Shown here in pieces: positions 9,106 through 20,481 of a DNA stretch of 64,000 nt (positions are counted from its first letter, which is position 1; every line of letters starts with the position of its first letter). The notes beneath the pieces are model-generated. The model made no database searches. It was not told the DNA's origin and saw only the letters and a program-made list of their open reading frames with translations. This DNA is from Lichenicoccus roseus (GTDB lineage: Bacteria > Pseudomonadota > Alphaproteobacteria > Acetobacterales > Acetobacteraceae): the NCBI RefSeq assembly GCF_005844085.1, contig NZ_VCDI01000002.1, positions 792,277 to 856,276 of the forward strand. Direction: 5' to 3'. Position numbers and translations under genes: made by a program.

Positions 9106-10532
9106 GCGGCGTGGCCGCCGCGCTGCTTCTGCAGCTCCGCCAGCTGTGCGGGCAGGGTCTGCGCCCAGGCGGTGATGTTGCCGGCTCCCAGGCAGATCAC
9201 GAAGTCGCCGGGGCGCGCGATCGCGTGCACCATCTCGGCGAGATGCTCCGGACCCGGCAGCGGCACCACGCTGCGATGGCCGCGCGCACGCAGGCCGTCG
9301 ACCAGCGCGTCGCGGTCGTAGCCTTCGAGGGGTGCCTCGCCGGCGGCATAGACGTCGGCGATGATCACCGTGCCGGCGTCGTTCATGCAGGTGCAGAACT
9401 CCTCGAACAGCGCGCTCAGCCGCGAGTAGCGATGCGGCTGCACCACGGCGACCACGTCGCGGGCGCCGGCCTGGCGCGCCGCCTTCAGCACCGCGGCGAT
9501 CTCCACCGGATGATGGCCGTAGTCGTCGACGATGCTGATGCCGCCGGCCTCCCCGGTGCGGGTGAAGCGGCGCTTGACGCCCTTGAAGCCGGCGAACGCG
9601 GACCGCAACGTGCCGTCGTCGATCTCCATCTCGACCGCGACGGCGATGGCCGCAAGCGCGTTCGACACGTTGTGGCTGCCCAGCATCGGCAGACGGAACG
9701 GCCCCAGCCGGCGGCTGCGACGGCGGGCTCGGTCGGTGACGGCGACCTCGAAGGTGGCGCCGCGCTTGTCGGCCACCAGCTTTTCCGCGCGCACGTCGGC
9801 CTGCGGGCTGAAGCCGTAGGTGATGATGCGGTGGTCGGACAGCCGCGGGATCATCTGCTGCACCGCCGGATGGTCCACGCACAGCACCGCGAAGCCGTAG
9901 AAGGGAATGTTGGAGACGAACTGGTCGTACGCCGCCTGCATCGCCTCCGCGGTGCCCCAGTGGTCCAGGTGCTCGGGATCCATGTTGGTGACCACCGCGA
10001 TGGTCGCCGGCAGGCGCAGGAACGAGCCGTCGCTCTCGTCGGCCTCGACCACCATCCAGTCGCCGGCGCCCATGCGGGTGTTGGTGCCATACGCCTCGAT
10101 GATGCCGCCGTTGATCACCGTTGGATCGAGGCGTGCGGCTTCCAGCACGGCGGCGATCAGGCTGGTGGTGGTGGTCTTGCCGTGGGTGCCGCCGACCGCG
10201 ATCGACCAGCGCAGCCGCATCAGCTCGGCCAGCATCTCGGCGCGGCGCACCACCGGGATCAGCCGCGCGCGGGCGGCGGCGACCTCGGGATTGTCGCGCT
10301 TCACCGCGGTCGAGATCACCACCACCTGGGCGCTGCCGAGATTGGCGGCGTCATGGCCGATCAGCACCGGGATGCCGGACGCGCGCAGGCGCAGCACGTT
10401 GGCGCTCTCGGCGATGTCGCTGCCCTGCACCGCATAGCCGAGCGTGTGCAGCACCTCGGCGATGCCCGACATGCCGATGCCGCCGATGCCCACGAAGTGG
10501 ATCATGCCGATGTTGAGCGGAAGCGCCCTCAT
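9102..10532 (-). CDS. murC: UDP-N-acetylmuramate--L-alanine ligase MurC
   Basis: MurC is the Mur ligase that adds L-alanine to UDP-MurNAc. The N-terminal domain has [19 protein letters not shown], the central ATPase has the P-loop [14 protein letters not shown], and [12 protein letters not shown] and the Mur ligase C-terminal domain with [10 protein letters not shown] follow. The ATG at 10530-10532 overlaps the murG stop by 4 bases. The protein has 476 residues, which is normal for the family. Confidence 0.96.
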   Translation of the reverse strand: MRALPLNIGMIHFVGIGGIGMSGIAEVLHTLGYAVQGSDIAESANVLRLRASGIPVLIGHDAANLGSAQVVVISTAVKRDNPEVAAARARLIPVVRRAEMLAELMRLRWSIAVGGTHGKTTTTSLIAAVLEAARLDPTVINGGIIEAYGTNTRMGAGDWMVVEADESDGSFLRLPATIAVVTNMDPEHLDHWGTAEAMQAAYDQFVSNIPFYGFAVLCVDHPAVQQMIPRLSDHRIITYGFSPQADVRAEKLVADKRGATFEVAVTDRARRRSRRLGPFRLPMLGSHNVSNALAAIAVAVEMEIDDGTLRSAFAGFKGVKRRFTRTGEAGGISIVDDYGHHPVEIAAVLKAARQAGARDVVAVVQPHRYSRLSALFEEFCTCMNDAGTVIIADVYAAGEAPLEGYDRDALVDGLRARGHRSVVPLPGPEHLAEMVHAIARPGDFVICLGAGNITAWAQTLPAQLAELQKQRGGHAA

Positions 10533-11671
10533 GCTCTTGTCTCCGGTGCCGATGAGGGCGGGATGGCCGAGGTCGCCTTCCGGCGCAAGCGGCTCTCGAC
10601 CAGATCCGCGAGCAGGCGCGCCGCATCCGGGCGTCCCAGCCTGGCGCTCGCGGCGGCGGCGCTGGGCAGCGCCAGCGGGTCGGTCAGCAGCGTCGGCAGC
10701 AGGGCTGAAAGCCCGACGCTGTTGAAATGCGGCTGCGTCACCAGCCAGCCGCCGCCTGCCGCGACCAGGGCGGTGGCGTTCGCGGTCTGCTCGTCGCTGG
10801 CCGCGATCGGCAGCGGCACCAGCAGGGCGGGGCGGCCGGCCACGGTGATCTCGGCGACGCTGGAGCCGCCGGCGCGGCCGATCACCAGGTGCGCCTCCGC
10901 CAGCCGACGCGGGATGTCGTACAGGAACGGCGCCACCTCGGCCGGGATGCCGGCCTGCGCGTAGGCGGCGCGCACACGTTCGACATCCTCGGCGCGCGCC
11001 TGCTGGGTGATGCGCAGCCGCGCCCGCAGGCCTGGTTCGAAGCGCTGCAGCACGTCCGGCATGATGTCGGAGAACACTTTGGCGCCGAGCGAGCCACCCC
11101 AGATCAGCAGGTTGATGATCTCGCCGGGCGCCTCGTAGGGCCGGCCGGCGAGGGCGGCGATGTCGGGGCGCACCGGCATGCCGGTGACGGTCACCTCGGC
11201 GCCCATCGGCAGCCGGGCGGTGTCCGGATAGCTGGTCGCCACCGCATCGGCGAAGCGGGCGAGCTGCGCGTTGGCAAGGCCGAGCACCGCGTTGCCCTCG
11301 TGCAGCACCACCGCCGGACGCCGCCGGCCGAGCGAGCGCGCGGCCACCAGCGGCGGCACCGACGGGTAGCCGCCGAAGCCGACTACCGCAGCGGCGTCGA
11401 TGCGTGACAGCAGGCGGCGCGCTTCCAGCACGCCGGTGCCTATCGCGGCAAGGTTGCGGGCACGGGCGGCGATGCCGCGCCCGGCGATGCCCGCCCCCGG
11501 CAGCACATGCTGCGGACCGCGCGCGAACACGCCGGTCTCGCGCTGGCCGCCGCGCCGGTCGGTCATCAGGACCAGGCGGTGGCCGCGCGACAGCAGCTCG
11601 GCGCCCAGCGCCTCGGCTGGGAAGAAGTGTCCGCCGGTGCCGCCGGCGGCGATGACGATCGCGCCGGTCAC
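10529..11671 (-). CDS. murG: UDP-N-acetylglucosamine--undecaprenyl-PP-MurNAc-pentapeptide transferase MurG
   Basis: MurG is the GT28 enzyme on the inner face of the membrane that converts lipid I to lipid II. The N terminus has the glycine-rich loop [37 protein letters not shown] and the UDP-GlcNAc-binding region [20 protein letters not shown] lie in the C-terminal domain. The start is a GTG at 11669-11671 that overlaps the ftsW stop (GTGA); no ATG exists in frame at a sensible position. The product has 380 residues. Confidence 0.95.
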   Translation of the reverse strand: MTGAIVIAAGGTGGHFFPAEALGAELLSRGHRLVLMTDRRGGQRETGVFARGPQHVLPGAGIAGRGIAARARNLAAIGTGVLEARRLLSRIDAAAVVGFGGYPSVPPLVAARSLGRRRPAVVLHEGNAVLGLANAQLARFADAVATSYPDTARLPMGAEVTVTGMPVRPDIAALAGRPYEAPGEIINLLIWGGSLGAKVFSDIMPDVLQRFEPGLRARLRITQQARAEDVERVRAAYAQAGIPAEVAPFLYDIPRRLAEAHLVIGRAGGSSVAEITVAGRPALLVPLPIAASDEQTANATALVAAGGGWLVTQPHFNSVGLSALLPTLLTDPLALPSAAAASARLGRPDAARLLADLVESRLRRKATSAIPPSSAPETRA

Positions 11672-12834
11672 GTGGTGCGGCCTTGCGGAACCGTCGCGCG
11701 GCGGCCGTTGCCTTGCAGGACCCGCACACGGGGTCGCCGGCGGGTCAGCGCCAGCACCATGCCGATGGTGAGCGCCACCGACAGCGCCGACGAGCCGCCA
11801 TAGGAGATGAACGGCAACGTCATGCCCTTGGTCGGGATCAGGTGCAGCGTCGAGCCCATGTTGACGAAGGCCTGCAGCCCGAAGCCGGTGACCAGCCCGC
11901 AGGAGGCCAGCACGATGAACGGGTCGTCCTCGGACAGCAGCTTGAGCAGCGTGCGGATCACCATGAAGCAGAACACGCCTATGATGAACAGGCAGACCAG
12001 CAGCCCGAACTCCTCGCCGGCGACGGCGAACACAAAGTCGGCGTGCGCGTCGGGCAGCAGATCCTTGACGCGACCCTCGCCAGGGCCGCGACCGAGCAGG
12101 CCGCCGTTGCCGAATGCCTGCAGCGCGGTGTCGATCTGGTAGTGGTCGCCGACATTGGGATGCAGGAAGCGCTCGACCCGCGAGCGGACGTGCGGGAACA
12201 CGAAGTAGGCGCCGACGAAGGCGGCCACCATCGAACTCACGCCAACGCCGACGAAGAACATGTTCAGCCCGTCGATGAACAGCTGCGCCATGAACACCGT
12301 GGTGATGACGGTGAGCATGCCGATGTCCGGCTGCGACTTCAGCAGGAACAGGATGACGCCGAACACCCCGAAGGCGACCAGCATGCCGGGGAAATGCCGC
12401 AGCCGGCGGCGCTCGGTGAGCAGCCAGGCGGTCACCACCGCGAAGCAGGGCTTGAGGAATTCGCTGGGCTGCACCGACATCATCGGCAGCGCGATCCAGC
12501 GGCGCGCGCCCTTGATCTCGATGCCGTGCACCAGGGTGAGCGCGGTGGCGGCGATGGCGATCAGGCAACCCAGCAGCGACAACCGGCGCACACCCTTCGG
12601 CGGCAGCATCGACACCGCCATCACGACGCCGCCGGCAATGGCCAGGAAGATCACCTGCTTGAGGATGAACATGTCGCGCGATGCGCCGATGCGGGCGGCG
12701 ACCGCCGGGCTCGCCGCCAGCATCAGCACGTAGCCGAAGCCGATCAGCAGGCCGACGCAGCCAAGCGTCCAGCGATCCACGGTCAGCCACCAGCGCCCGA
12801 ACAAGGAGTTGTCGATCCGCGACAGGCTGCGCAT
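11668..12834 (-). CDS. ftsW: SEDS-family peptidoglycan glycosyltransferase FtsW
   Basis: FtsW is a multi-pass inner membrane protein that polymerises lipid II at the septum with FtsI. About ten hydrophobic segments are visible, from [20 protein letters not shown] onward. SEDS signatures include [40 protein letters not shown] and the C-terminal [20 protein letters not shown]. It has 388 residues. The start at 12834 abuts the murD stop by one shared base, so it is translated within the same polycistronic message. Confidence 0.95.
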   Translation of the reverse strand: MRSLSRIDNSLFGRWWLTVDRWTLGCVGLLIGFGYVLMLAASPAVAARIGASRDMFILKQVIFLAIAGGVVMAVSMLPPKGVRRLSLLGCLIAIAATALTLVHGIEIKGARRWIALPMMSVQPSEFLKPCFAVVTAWLLTERRRLRHFPGMLVAFGVFGVILFLLKSQPDIGMLTVITTVFMAQLFIDGLNMFFVGVGVSSMVAAFVGAYFVFPHVRSRVERFLHPNVGDHYQIDTALQAFGNGGLLGRGPGEGRVKDLLPDAHADFVFAVAGEEFGLLVCLFIIGVFCFMVIRTLLKLLSEDDPFIVLASCGLVTGFGLQAFVNMGSTLHLIPTKGMTLPFISYGGSSALSVALTIGMVLALTRRRPRVRVLQGNGRRATVPQGRTT

Positions 12835-14249
12835 CAGGCGGCACTCCCCATCCTGATGGCCGGCGTCCCGGGACCTGCCGCGGGACCGGGCGTCTCGGGA
12901 CCGGGCGTCGCCAGGGTGGAGGCGCCCTGCACGAGGGACGCGAACTGCCGCCCGCGTGCCTCGAAATCCGGGAACTGGTCGAAGCTGGCGCAGGCCGGCG
13001 ATAGCAGCACCACCGGTGCTGCGTGCGTCCGGGCGGCGTCCAGGGCAGCCGGCACGGCATTGTCCAGGGTGCCAACGATGCGGTGGCGCACGCCGTGCGC
13101 GGACAGCGTGGCCGCCAGCATCGGTGCGTCGCGTCCGATCAGCAGTGCCTCGGCGATGCGCGGGAAGTACGGCGCCAGCTCGTCGATGCCACCGGCCTTG
13201 GCAACACCGCCGGCAATCCAGACCAGCCGGTCGTAGCAGGCGAGCGCCCGCGCGGCGGCGTCGGCATTGGTCGCCTTGCTGTCGTCGATGAAATCGATGG
13301 CGTCGATGGCGGCCACGAAGCGCTGGCGGTGCGCGAGGCCGGGGAAGCTGGCCAGCGCCGGCGCGATCGCGGCTTCCGGCACGCCGAGATGTCGCGCCAT
13401 GGCGACGGCAGCGCGGGCGTTCTGGGCATTGTGTGCGCCGGGCAGCGCGGGGGCGGGCGCCGGCAGGCCGTCCTCGCCGGAGATGGTGACCAGCACCGCC
13501 GGACCGTCCTGCAGATGCTCCTGCTGTCCTGCCGACCAGGTGTCGTCGAGGCCGAGCACGGCGAGGTCGCCCTCCTCCTGGCGGTCGAAGATGCCGAGCT
13601 TGACCGCACCGTAGGCCGCAAGGTCGCCATGCCGGTCGAGATGGTCCGGCGCAAGGTTGAGCAAGGCCGCCGCATCGAAGCGCAGGGTTGCGAGCCGCTC
13701 CAGCATGTAGCTCGACATCTCGAGCACGTAGACGCCACGATCCGGCAGCAGCGGCAGGGAGAGCGCGGCCGGGCCGAGATTGCCTCCGGCGGCGACCGGA
13801 ATGCCGGCCTCGGCGAGGAGGTGGGCGAGCAGGGCGGTGGTGGTGGACTTGCCGTTGGTGCCGGTGATGCCGGCGAAGCGGGCGCGGCTGCCGGTCGCCC
13901 GCACCGCCTCGAACAGCAGTTCGGCGTCGGACAGCACCGGAATGCCTTCGAGCAGCGCCCTCGCCGCGACCGGATGCGGCACCGGCAGTCGGTGGGGAAT
14001 GCCCGGGGAGAGCACCAGCGCGTCGATGCCGTCCAGGCTGTCGATCGGCGCCAGGCGCACGGTGGTGGGCGCATCGGCCAACGCGTCGCGCGCGGCCTCG
14101 CGGTCGTCCCAGGCGATCACCCCGGCGCCCATGCCGGCAAGCGCGTGGGCGGCGGCGGCGCCGTTGCGGCCGAGGCCGAGTACCGCATACCGGCGGCCGG
14201 CGAACAGGTCCCCCGGGAAGGCGCGCGTCCGCGGATCGATGCCGCTCAT
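12834..14249 (-). CDS. murD: UDP-N-acetylmuramoyl-L-alanine--D-glutamate ligase MurD
   Basis: MurD is the Mur ligase that adds D-glutamate. It has the N-terminal nucleotide-sugar domain ([19 protein letters not shown]), the P-loop [19 protein letters not shown], the central [11 protein letters not shown], and [19 protein letters not shown] in the C-terminal domain. The ATG at 14247-14249 overlaps the mraY stop by 4 bases. It has 471 residues. The Pro/Gly/Ala-rich tail after the last domain is longer than in E. coli. Confidence 0.95.
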   Translation of the reverse strand: MSGIDPRTRAFPGDLFAGRRYAVLGLGRNGAAAAHALAGMGAGVIAWDDREAARDALADAPTTVRLAPIDSLDGIDALVLSPGIPHRLPVPHPVAARALLEGIPVLSDAELLFEAVRATGSRARFAGITGTNGKSTTTALLAHLLAEAGIPVAAGGNLGPAALSLPLLPDRGVYVLEMSSYMLERLATLRFDAAALLNLAPDHLDRHGDLAAYGAVKLGIFDRQEEGDLAVLGLDDTWSAGQQEHLQDGPAVLVTISGEDGLPAPAPALPGAHNAQNARAAVAMARHLGVPEAAIAPALASFPGLAHRQRFVAAIDAIDFIDDSKATNADAAARALACYDRLVWIAGGVAKAGGIDELAPYFPRIAEALLIGRDAPMLAATLSAHGVRHRIVGTLDNAVPAALDAARTHAAPVVLLSPACASFDQFPDFEARGRQFASLVQGASTLATPGPETPGPAAGPGTPAIRMGSAA

Positions 14250-15334
14250 CGGATCTTCAGCGTCGCCAGCCCGGCAAGGCCGAGCATGATGGACACGATC
14301 CAGAAGCGGATGACGATCTTCGGCTCCTGCCAGCCCTTCTTCTCGAAATGATGGTGCAGCGGCGCCATCAGGAACACGCGCCGCTTGGTGCGCTTGTACC
14401 AGAACACCTGGATGATGACCGAGAGCGTCTCGACCACGAACAGGCCGCCGACGATGCACAGGACGAGCTCGTGTTTCACCGCGACCGCCACGGCTCCCAG
14501 CGCCGCGCCCAGCGCCAGCGAGCCGGTGTCGCCCATGAAGACTTCCGCCGGCGGCGCATTGAACCACAGGAAGCCGAGCCCGGCGCCGATCAGAGCGGCG
14601 CAGAACACGCCGAGTTCTCCTGCGCCCGGCACCGGATGGAGCTGCAGGTAGTCGGCGAAGATGCGGTTGCCGACCAGGTAGGAGATCAGCGCGAACACCA
14701 GGGCGGCGATCACCACCGGCACGATGGCCAGCCCGTCCAGCCCGTCGGTGAAGTTCACCGCGTTGCCGAAACCGGTGATCACCAGCATCGCGAAGATCGG
14801 AAAGGCATAGCCGAGCGGCAGCAGCAGCTCCTTGACGAACGGGAACGCCACGGTGCCTTCCAGCGGCGCCGGCATCAGGCTGTTCAGCCACCAGCCGCCA
14901 ATTAGCGAGGCGGCGAACTCGCAGCCGAGCCGCACCCGCTTGGACACGCCCTTGGTGTTGCGCCGCGACAGCTTGAGGTAGTCGTCCGCGAAGCCGACCG
15001 CGCCGAACGCCCCGGTGATTGCCAGCACCGCCCAGACGAAGCGGTTGGAGAGATCCGCCCACAGCAGGGTGGACACGAACAGCGACAGCAGGATCAGCAC
15101 CCCGCCCATGGTGGGGGTGCCGGCCTTTTCCAGGATGTGCCGCTCCGGCCCGAGGGCGCGGATCGGCTGGCCGCCGCGCTGCACCTGGCGCAGCCGGGCA
15201 ATCACGCGAGGGCCGAGCCAGAGGGCCAGGAACAAGGCGGTCAGGCAGGCGGCGCCCGAGCGGAAGGTGATGTAGCGGAACAGGTTGAACAGCGCGAACT
15301 GCTCGGCGAACGGGCGGGCCAGGTTGTACAGCAT
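14246..15334 (-). CDS. mraY: Phospho-N-acetylmuramoyl-pentapeptide transferase MraY
   Basis: MraY is the integral membrane enzyme that forms lipid I from UDP-MurNAc-pentapeptide and undecaprenyl phosphate. Signature segments are [11 protein letters not shown], the catalytic aspartates in [46 protein letters not shown], and the histidine motif [20 protein letters not shown]. About ten membrane segments are present in 362 residues, the normal length. Its start abuts the murF stop by one base. Confidence 0.96.
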   Translation of the reverse strand: MLYNLARPFAEQFALFNLFRYITFRSGAACLTALFLALWLGPRVIARLRQVQRGGQPIRALGPERHILEKAGTPTMGGVLILLSLFVSTLLWADLSNRFVWAVLAITGAFGAVGFADDYLKLSRRNTKGVSKRVRLGCEFAASLIGGWWLNSLMPAPLEGTVAFPFVKELLLPLGYAFPIFAMLVITGFGNAVNFTDGLDGLAIVPVVIAALVFALISYLVGNRIFADYLQLHPVPGAGELGVFCAALIGAGLGFLWFNAPPAEVFMGDTGSLALGAALGAVAVAVKHELVLCIVGGLFVVETLSVIIQVFWYKRTKRRVFLMAPLHHHFEKKGWQEPKIVIRFWIVSIMLGLAGLATLKIR

Positions 15335-16737
15335 CAGCGCGCATCGCCCCTGCTTCTGGAAGTGGGGCTATCGGAGACGGGTGATGCCGCGAGGAGGGCG
15401 GCGACGATTTCGCGCATGCGGCTGCCGTAGCTGCCCTTGACCAGGACGACGTCGCCGGGCCGGATCGCGCCGGCTACGAGCGGCGCCAGCGCGGCGGCAT
15501 CCGCCGCCGAAGCGCCCCGTAGTGCGGGCGGCAACTGGTTGAAGAGCCTGCTCATCATCTCGCCGCAGCAATAGACGATGTCGGCCGATTCGCGTACGTG
15601 CGGCAGCAACGACAGATGCTCGGAAGTAGCAAAATCACCGAGTTCGAGCATGTCGCCGAGGACTGCCACGCGTCGACCTGTGGGAAACCGCGACAATACT
15701 TCCAGCGCCGCCCGGACCGACGCGCCTGAAGCGTTGTAGCTTTCGTCAAGCAACGACGCACCCACCGGCAGGGCCCGCACGGCACCGCGGCCGTCGCCGG
15801 GCCTGAAGCCGGACAGGGCTTCGGCGGCCCGCGCCACGTCGCCACCCAGCGCATGCACGGCGGCCAGGCAGGCGAGTGCGTTCATCGCCATGTGCCGGCC
15901 CGGTGCCGCCAGGTGAACGGACAGTCGTTGTCCCTCAAGATCAGCAACATAGTCGGTGTCGTTCGCTTGAAGTAGCAGGTCGTGCAGGCCGATCGCGGCA
16001 CCCTCGCCGAAACGCAGCACGCGGATGCCGGCCGCCTCGGCACGGCTGGCGATACGCTCGATCCCGGTGGCGCCGGCCGGCAGCACCGCGACCCCGCCAG
16101 GACGCAGCGCCTCGACCAGCGCGCCCTTCTCGACGGCGATGGCGTCCAGGCTGCCCATGTGACCGATATGGCTGGCGGCGATGGTGGTGATGACCGCGAC
16201 GTCCGGGCGCACCAGGGCGGCCAGCGGCGCGATCTCGCCCGGGTGGTTCATCCCGATCTCGGCGATGCAGAACGATGCCGACGGATCGAGCCGCGCCAGG
16301 GTCAGCGGCACGCCCCAGTGGTTGTTGTGCGACCCGCTCGCCGCATGGGTCGGTCCGAGAGCCGAGAGCGCCGTCCGCAGCATCTCCTTGGTGGTGGTCT
16401 TGCCGACGCTGCCGGTGATCGCCACCACCTCGCCCCGGAAGCGGGCGCGGGCGTAGCGGCCAAGGTCGGTGAGCGCCATCCTGGTGTCTGCCACATGAAG
16501 CAGGCGCGGATCGTCGCGGAGGCCGCTTTTGCCGTGCACCACCGCACCCGCCGCGCCGCGCTGCAGCGCCTGGGCGACATGCGCGTGGCCATCTGAACTG
16601 TCTCCGACCAGGGCCACGAACAGGTCGCCCGGCTGCAGGCTGCGGGTGTCGATCGAGACGCCCGTGGCCTCGATCGGGCCGCGGGCCGCGCCGCCGGTCG
16701 CCTGCTGCAGCGTGTCGCGGGTCCAGAGCGCGATCAT
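15334..16737 (-). CDS. murF: UDP-N-acetylmuramoyl-tripeptide--D-alanyl-D-alanine ligase MurF
   Basis: MurF is the Mur ligase that adds D-Ala-D-Ala to complete the pentapeptide precursor. It carries the N-terminal Mur domain ([19 protein letters not shown]), the P-loop [30 protein letters not shown] and the C-terminal [20 protein letters not shown]. It has 467 residues. The start overlaps the murE stop by 4 bases. Confidence 0.95.
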   Translation of the reverse strand: MIALWTRDTLQQATGGAARGPIEATGVSIDTRSLQPGDLFVALVGDSSDGHAHVAQALQRGAAGAVVHGKSGLRDDPRLLHVADTRMALTDLGRYARARFRGEVVAITGSVGKTTTKEMLRTALSALGPTHAASGSHNNHWGVPLTLARLDPSASFCIAEIGMNHPGEIAPLAALVRPDVAVITTIAASHIGHMGSLDAIAVEKGALVEALRPGGVAVLPAGATGIERIASRAEAAGIRVLRFGEGAAIGLHDLLLQANDTDYVADLEGQRLSVHLAAPGRHMAMNALACLAAVHALGGDVARAAEALSGFRPGDGRGAVRALPVGASLLDESYNASGASVRAALEVLSRFPTGRRVAVLGDMLELGDFATSEHLSLLPHVRESADIVYCCGEMMSRLFNQLPPALRGASAADAAALAPLVAGAIRPGDVVLVKGSYGSRMREIVAALLAASPVSDSPTSRSRGDAR

Positions 16738-18233
16738 GGTGCGGCCCTGGGGCCGTGACCGGGCGTTCCCGCGAGCCGGCGGATGACCTCGCGATCGTCG
16801 AACGGCAGCGTCTCGTCGCCGATGGTCTGCCCCTGCTCGTGTCCCTTGCCGGCGACCACCAGCACGTCGCCGGGACGCAGCACCTGCAGCGCCGCCGAGA
16901 TGGCCCGCTCGCGTCCGCCGACCTCCACCCCGTTGCCGCAGGCGGCCATGATCTCGGACCGGATGGCGGCCGGCGTCTCGCTGCGCGGATTGTCGTCGGT
17001 GACGATGGCGACGTCGGCCAGGCGCTGCGCCACTTCGCCCATCATCGGCCGCTTGCCCCGGTCGCGGTCGCCACCGGCGCCGAACACCACCACCAGACGG
17101 CCGCCGGCGGCATGCGGACGCAGGCCGTGCAGCAGCCGCTCGAGTGCGTCCGGGGTGTGCGCGTAGTCGACATAGGCCGCGGCCCCGTTCGGCAGCGTGG
17201 CGGCCAGCTCCATGCGGCCGCGCACGCCGGCGAGGGCGGGCAGATGCTGCAGCAGGCGCTCCAGCGAGGCATCGTCGGGATCGGCGAGGGCGGTGGCGAG
17301 CAGCACGTTGTCAGCCTGGGTGCGGCCTGGCAGCGGCAACGCGACCTCGTGCCGGCGCCCCCCGATCTCCAGCTCCAGCCTCTGCCCGCCGGCCTGCGGC
17401 GTGGTGCGCAGCAGGCGCATCGTGGTGCCGCGCTCGCCGACCAGTCGCAGCTGGTGGCGCCGGGTCCTGGCGATGCTGGTGACGCGCTCCAGCGTCTGCG
17501 CATCCATGTCGGCGTTCACCGCGGCAAGGCCACCCTCCGGCAGCAGGGTGTCGAACAGCCGGAGCTTGGCGCGGCGGTATTCCGACAGGGTGCCGTGATA
17601 GTCGAGATGATCGCGGGTCAGGTTGGAGAAGCCGGCGGCGGTGATCGCGACGCCGTCGAGCCGGTACTGGTCGAGGCCATGCGAACTCGCCTCGAGCGCC
17701 ACCGCTTCGACACCGTCCCGGCGCAGCCTGGACAGGATGCCGGCGAGCGCGATGCTGTCCGGCGTGGTCATCGAGGTGCCGCCGGCGGGTGCTGCCTTCG
17801 GCGCGATCAGGCCGAGGGTGCCGAGGCTGGCGGCGGAGGATCCGTCCAGGGTCCAGAGCTGGCGCAGGAACTCCGCCGTGCTGGTCTTTCCGTTGGTGCC
17901 GGTGATGGCGGCGATGCGCTCCGGCTGTGGTCCGGCAAGGCGCGCCGCCAGCAGCGCCACGGTGTAGCGCGGCTCGCTGTCCAGCAGCAGCGGTCGCGGC
18001 GGCACCCCTTCCGGCCAGGACGTGCCGGTCGGGGCGAGCACCGCGGCGGCGCCGGCGGCGACGGCGTCCGCAACGAAGCGGCGTCCGTCGCTGCTGCGCC
18101 CGGGCACCGCGACGAACAGGGTGCCAGGGCGAACCTGCCGGCTGTCCAGGGTGAGTGCGGTGATCTCGGTGTCGCCGGCGCCGGCCGGGACCGTCAGCCC
18201 GATCTCGCCGCCGGCCAGGTCATCGAGACGCAT
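16734..18233 (-). CDS. murE: UDP-MurNAc-L-alanyl-D-glutamate--2,6-diaminopimelate ligase MurE
   Basis: MurE is the Mur ligase that adds the third residue of the stem peptide. The P-loop is ITGTNGKTSTAEFLRQLW. The substrate motif DDNPRSE (a DNPR signature) indicates meso-diaminopimelate as the amino acid. The C-terminal region has VDYAHTPDALERLL and VVAGKGHEQGQ. It has 499 residues. The start ATG at 18231-18233 lies inside the first unit of a 30 to 33-bp tandem repeat that also encodes the end of ftsI, and the two genes overlap by 14 bases. Confidence 0.95.
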   Translation of the reverse strand: MRLDDLAGGEIGLTVPAGAGDTEITALTLDSRQVRPGTLFVAVPGRSSDGRRFVADAVAAGAAAVLAPTGTSWPEGVPPRPLLLDSEPRYTVALLAARLAGPQPERIAAITGTNGKTSTAEFLRQLWTLDGSSAASLGTLGLIAPKAAPAGGTSMTTPDSIALAGILSRLRRDGVEAVALEASSHGLDQYRLDGVAITAAGFSNLTRDHLDYHGTLSEYRRAKLRLFDTLLPEGGLAAVNADMDAQTLERVTSIARTRRHQLRLVGERGTTMRLLRTTPQAGGQRLELEIGGRRHEVALPLPGRTQADNVLLATALADPDDASLERLLQHLPALAGVRGRMELAATLPNGAAAYVDYAHTPDALERLLHGLRPHAAGGRLVVVFGAGGDRDRGKRPMMGEVAQRLADVAIVTDDNPRSETPAAIRSEIMAACGNGVEVGGRERAISAALQVLRPGDVLVVAGKGHEQGQTIGDETLPFDDREVIRRLAGTPGHGPRAAP

Positions 18234-20439
18234 CGCGGCTCGTCTTCAGCGAACCATCCGACGCATCGCGGCTCGTCTTCAGCGAACCCGACGCATCGCG
18301 GCTCGTCTTCAGCGAACCATCCGACGCATCGCGCCTCGCCGGATGCGCATCGCGCCAGGAGATGGTCTGGCGCAGCCGCTCCAGGTCGGGCTTGGCGTCG
18401 TGGCGCGTGGCGACGTGCTGGCGCGACCGGGCCTCGTCGTGCGGATCGCCGGGATCGTTGCCCGGGCCGAGTTCGCGGGCACCGGACGGGGTGGCGGGCT
18501 GCATCGGAATGTCGAGCGCGGCATCGATCGCCGCCGTATCGGCGGCCGGGAACAGGCTCAGCATCGGTCCGATGCGGGCAACGATCTTGGCCACGGTCGG
18601 CGCCGCATTCCAGGCGGCCGTCGTCCAGCCGTGGGTCGCCTTGGTCGCCATCGGGCTGTCGAGCATGACGTAGACCGCATAGCGCGGGGTGTTCATCGGA
18701 AAGATGCCGGTGAAGGCTGAGATGTTGACGTGCTTCAGGTAGCCGCCGCGTGCGCCGACCTTTTCCGCCGTGCCGGTCTTGCCGCCGACGAAGTAGCCGG
18801 GCACCTCGGCGCTCTTGCCGATGCCCTTGGTGACCACCAGGCGCAGCATCTTGCGCAGCAGCAGCGAGTTGGCGTCCGAGAGCAGCTTGGGACCCTCCGG
18901 CACGATCTCGGCCTCGCCACCGACGACATCGGAATTGTCGCGGCTGGCCGGACCGTCGCTCAGCGGAAGGTGCGCCGACACGTCCTGGTAGCCGCCGGCG
19001 GGGGTCGCCGCCCCGGCCGGGCTGAACAGGGTGCTGGCCTGGCGATCGTCCTGGGTCTCCGCGGGCTCCGGCCGGGCGATCAGCGTCGGCTTCACCAGCA
19101 CGCCGCCGTTGGCCGCCGCCGCGGTGCCGCGCACGATGGCCAGCGGCGGCTCGGCGACGCCATGGCCGAAGCCCACCGTCATCACCGTGGACTGGCCCCA
19201 GCGCGCGACGCTTGGAATGATCGGGTGGCCGGCCTCGGGCAGCTCGATCGGCACGCGCGCGAAGAAGCCCATGGCGCGCAGCCAGTCCTGCTGCCTTTTC
19301 GCGCCGACATCGAGGGCGATATGCGCCGCCGCCGGGTTGGAGGAGTAGGCCATCACCTCCGGCATCGACAGCCAGGGCGCGAAATGATCGGTCTTCATGT
19401 CGGAGATGGTGTAGCGGCCGACATGGATCGGGATGGTGGAGAACCTGTCCCAGACGTGGGCGACGTTGTCCTGCAGCGCCATCGCGGCGGTCTGCAGCTT
19501 GAAGGTCGAGCCGGGCTCGTACATGCCGGTGACGGCGCGGTTGAAGCGCTGGTCGTCGGTGGCGTGGTTGAACAGGTTGGCGTCGTAGTCGGGAAGGCTG
19601 ACCATGGCGACGACTTCGCCGGTGCGCACGTCCATCACGATGGCGCAGGCGCCGATCGCCTGGAACTCGGTCTTTGCGGCGGCCAGCTCGTCGCGCACCA
19701 CCGCCTGCACGCGCACATCGAGCGAGAGCCGCAGCGGCTTGCTGTCGCTGGTCAGGCGATGGTCGAAATAGCGCTCCACGCCGGCGACGCCATGATCGTC
19801 GACATCGACCGCGCCCATGATCTGCGCCGCGGTGCGGCCGAGCGGATAGCGGCGCTTCTCGCCCGGCTCGAAATAGATGCCGGGAATGCCGAGGTCGTTG
19901 ATCGCGAGCTCCTTCTCCGGCGGGATCTCGCGGGCGATGTAGACGAACTGCTTCTTGCCGGACAGCCGCCTGACCACATCGTCGACATCCAGCGTCGGCA
20001 GGATCGCCTTCAGCTTCTGCGCGGCATCCTTCGGGTCCATCAGCTCGAGCGGGTTGGCGAACACGGCCGCCATCGGCAGCGAGATCGCCAGGATCTGGCC
20101 GTTGCGGTCGGTGACGGTGGCGCGCCTGACATGCGACAGGCTGAGATCGTCCGCCATCAGCCCCTTGGGATCGGCGGGGTTGGTCGGCAGCCTGGGTACC
20201 TGCGGGGCGATCTGGCGCGGCGCCGGCGCCATCGGATGCAGCACGGTGGCGAGCGTGAGCTTGAGGCCGACAGCGCCGAACAGCACGCCGAAGCCGCCTG
20301 CCACGCTGAGCAGGCGCACCCGCATGCGCTCCATAAGGGCACGCTGCGCGAGATCGCCCCGGGTGACGCGAACAACGGTCTCGTGACCCTGTCGGCCGGG
20401 GTCCTGGCCGTCTGGGTCGCGCGGCGAGTTCTCTCTCAC
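18220..20439 (-). CDS. ftsI: Septal peptidoglycan transpeptidase FtsI (PBP3)
   Basis: FtsI is a class B penicillin-binding protein that crosslinks septal peptidoglycan together with FtsW. It has a cytoplasmic N terminus, one membrane anchor at about residues 43 to 62 (LLSVAGGFGVLFGAVGLKLT), the pedestal domain, and the transpeptidase with active-site EPGSTFKLQ (SxxK), YSSNPAA (SxN) and GGKTGTAEKVG (KTG). At 739 residues it is about 150 longer than E. coli FtsI. Part of the excess is a hydrophilic, basic C-terminal tail that ends in three copies of a DGSLKTSRDAS-like peptide coded by the tandem repeat. The product of the next upstream gene is FtsL-like. Confidence 0.95.
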   Translation of the reverse strand: MRENSPRDPDGQDPGRQGHETVVRVTRGDLAQRALMERMRVRLLSVAGGFGVLFGAVGLKLTLATVLHPMAPAPRQIAPQVPRLPTNPADPKGLMADDLSLSHVRRATVTDRNGQILAISLPMAAVFANPLELMDPKDAAQKLKAILPTLDVDDVVRRLSGKKQFVYIAREIPPEKELAINDLGIPGIYFEPGEKRRYPLGRTAAQIMGAVDVDDHGVAGVERYFDHRLTSDSKPLRLSLDVRVQAVVRDELAAAKTEFQAIGACAIVMDVRTGEVVAMVSLPDYDANLFNHATDDQRFNRAVTGMYEPGSTFKLQTAAMALQDNVAHVWDRFSTIPIHVGRYTISDMKTDHFAPWLSMPEVMAYSSNPAAAHIALDVGAKRQQDWLRAMGFFARVPIELPEAGHPIIPSVARWGQSTVMTVGFGHGVAEPPLAIVRGTAAAANGGVLVKPTLIARPEPAETQDDRQASTLFSPAGAATPAGGYQDVSAHLPLSDGPASRDNSDVVGGEAEIVPEGPKLLSDANSLLLRKMLRLVVTKGIGKSAEVPGYFVGGKTGTAEKVGARGGYLKHVNISAFTGIFPMNTPRYAVYVMLDSPMATKATHGWTTAAWNAAPTVAKIVARIGPMLSLFPAADTAAIDAALDIPMQPATPSGARELGPGNDPGDPHDEARSRQHVATRHDAKPDLERLRQTISWRDAHPARRDASDGSLKTSRDASGSLKTSRDASDGSLKTSRDASR
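18227..18333. repeat. 33/30/33-bp tandem repeat spanning the ftsI 3' end and the murE start
   Basis: Units lie at 18227-18259 (33 bp), 18260-18289 (30 bp, lacking one codon) and 18290-18322 (33 bp), followed by an 11-base partial copy to 18333. Each begins gacgcatcgcg and contains ctcgtcttcagcgaac. In ftsI they encode repeats of DGSLKTSRDAS at the C terminus. In the murE frame each upstream copy supplies an ATG that opens a six-codon ORF (MRRMVR) ended by TGA. Confidence 0.9.
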
Positions 20440-20481
20440 GTCACCGTCTCGTCCGGCATAGGGCTCGGGTCAACGACACGC

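Noticed and set aside
9106..9882. Possible N-terminal extension of MurB
   Set aside because: The frame is open but low in complexity and antisense-like, overlaps murC fully, and the MurB fold begins at the ATG at 9105.
11672..13075. Possible N-terminal extension of MurG fused to FtsW sequence
   Set aside because: It overlaps the well-supported ftsW gene in another frame; MurG starts at the GTG with its glycine-rich loop.
18227..18333. CRISPR-like array
   Set aside because: The units are contiguous without spacers and lie within coding sequence.
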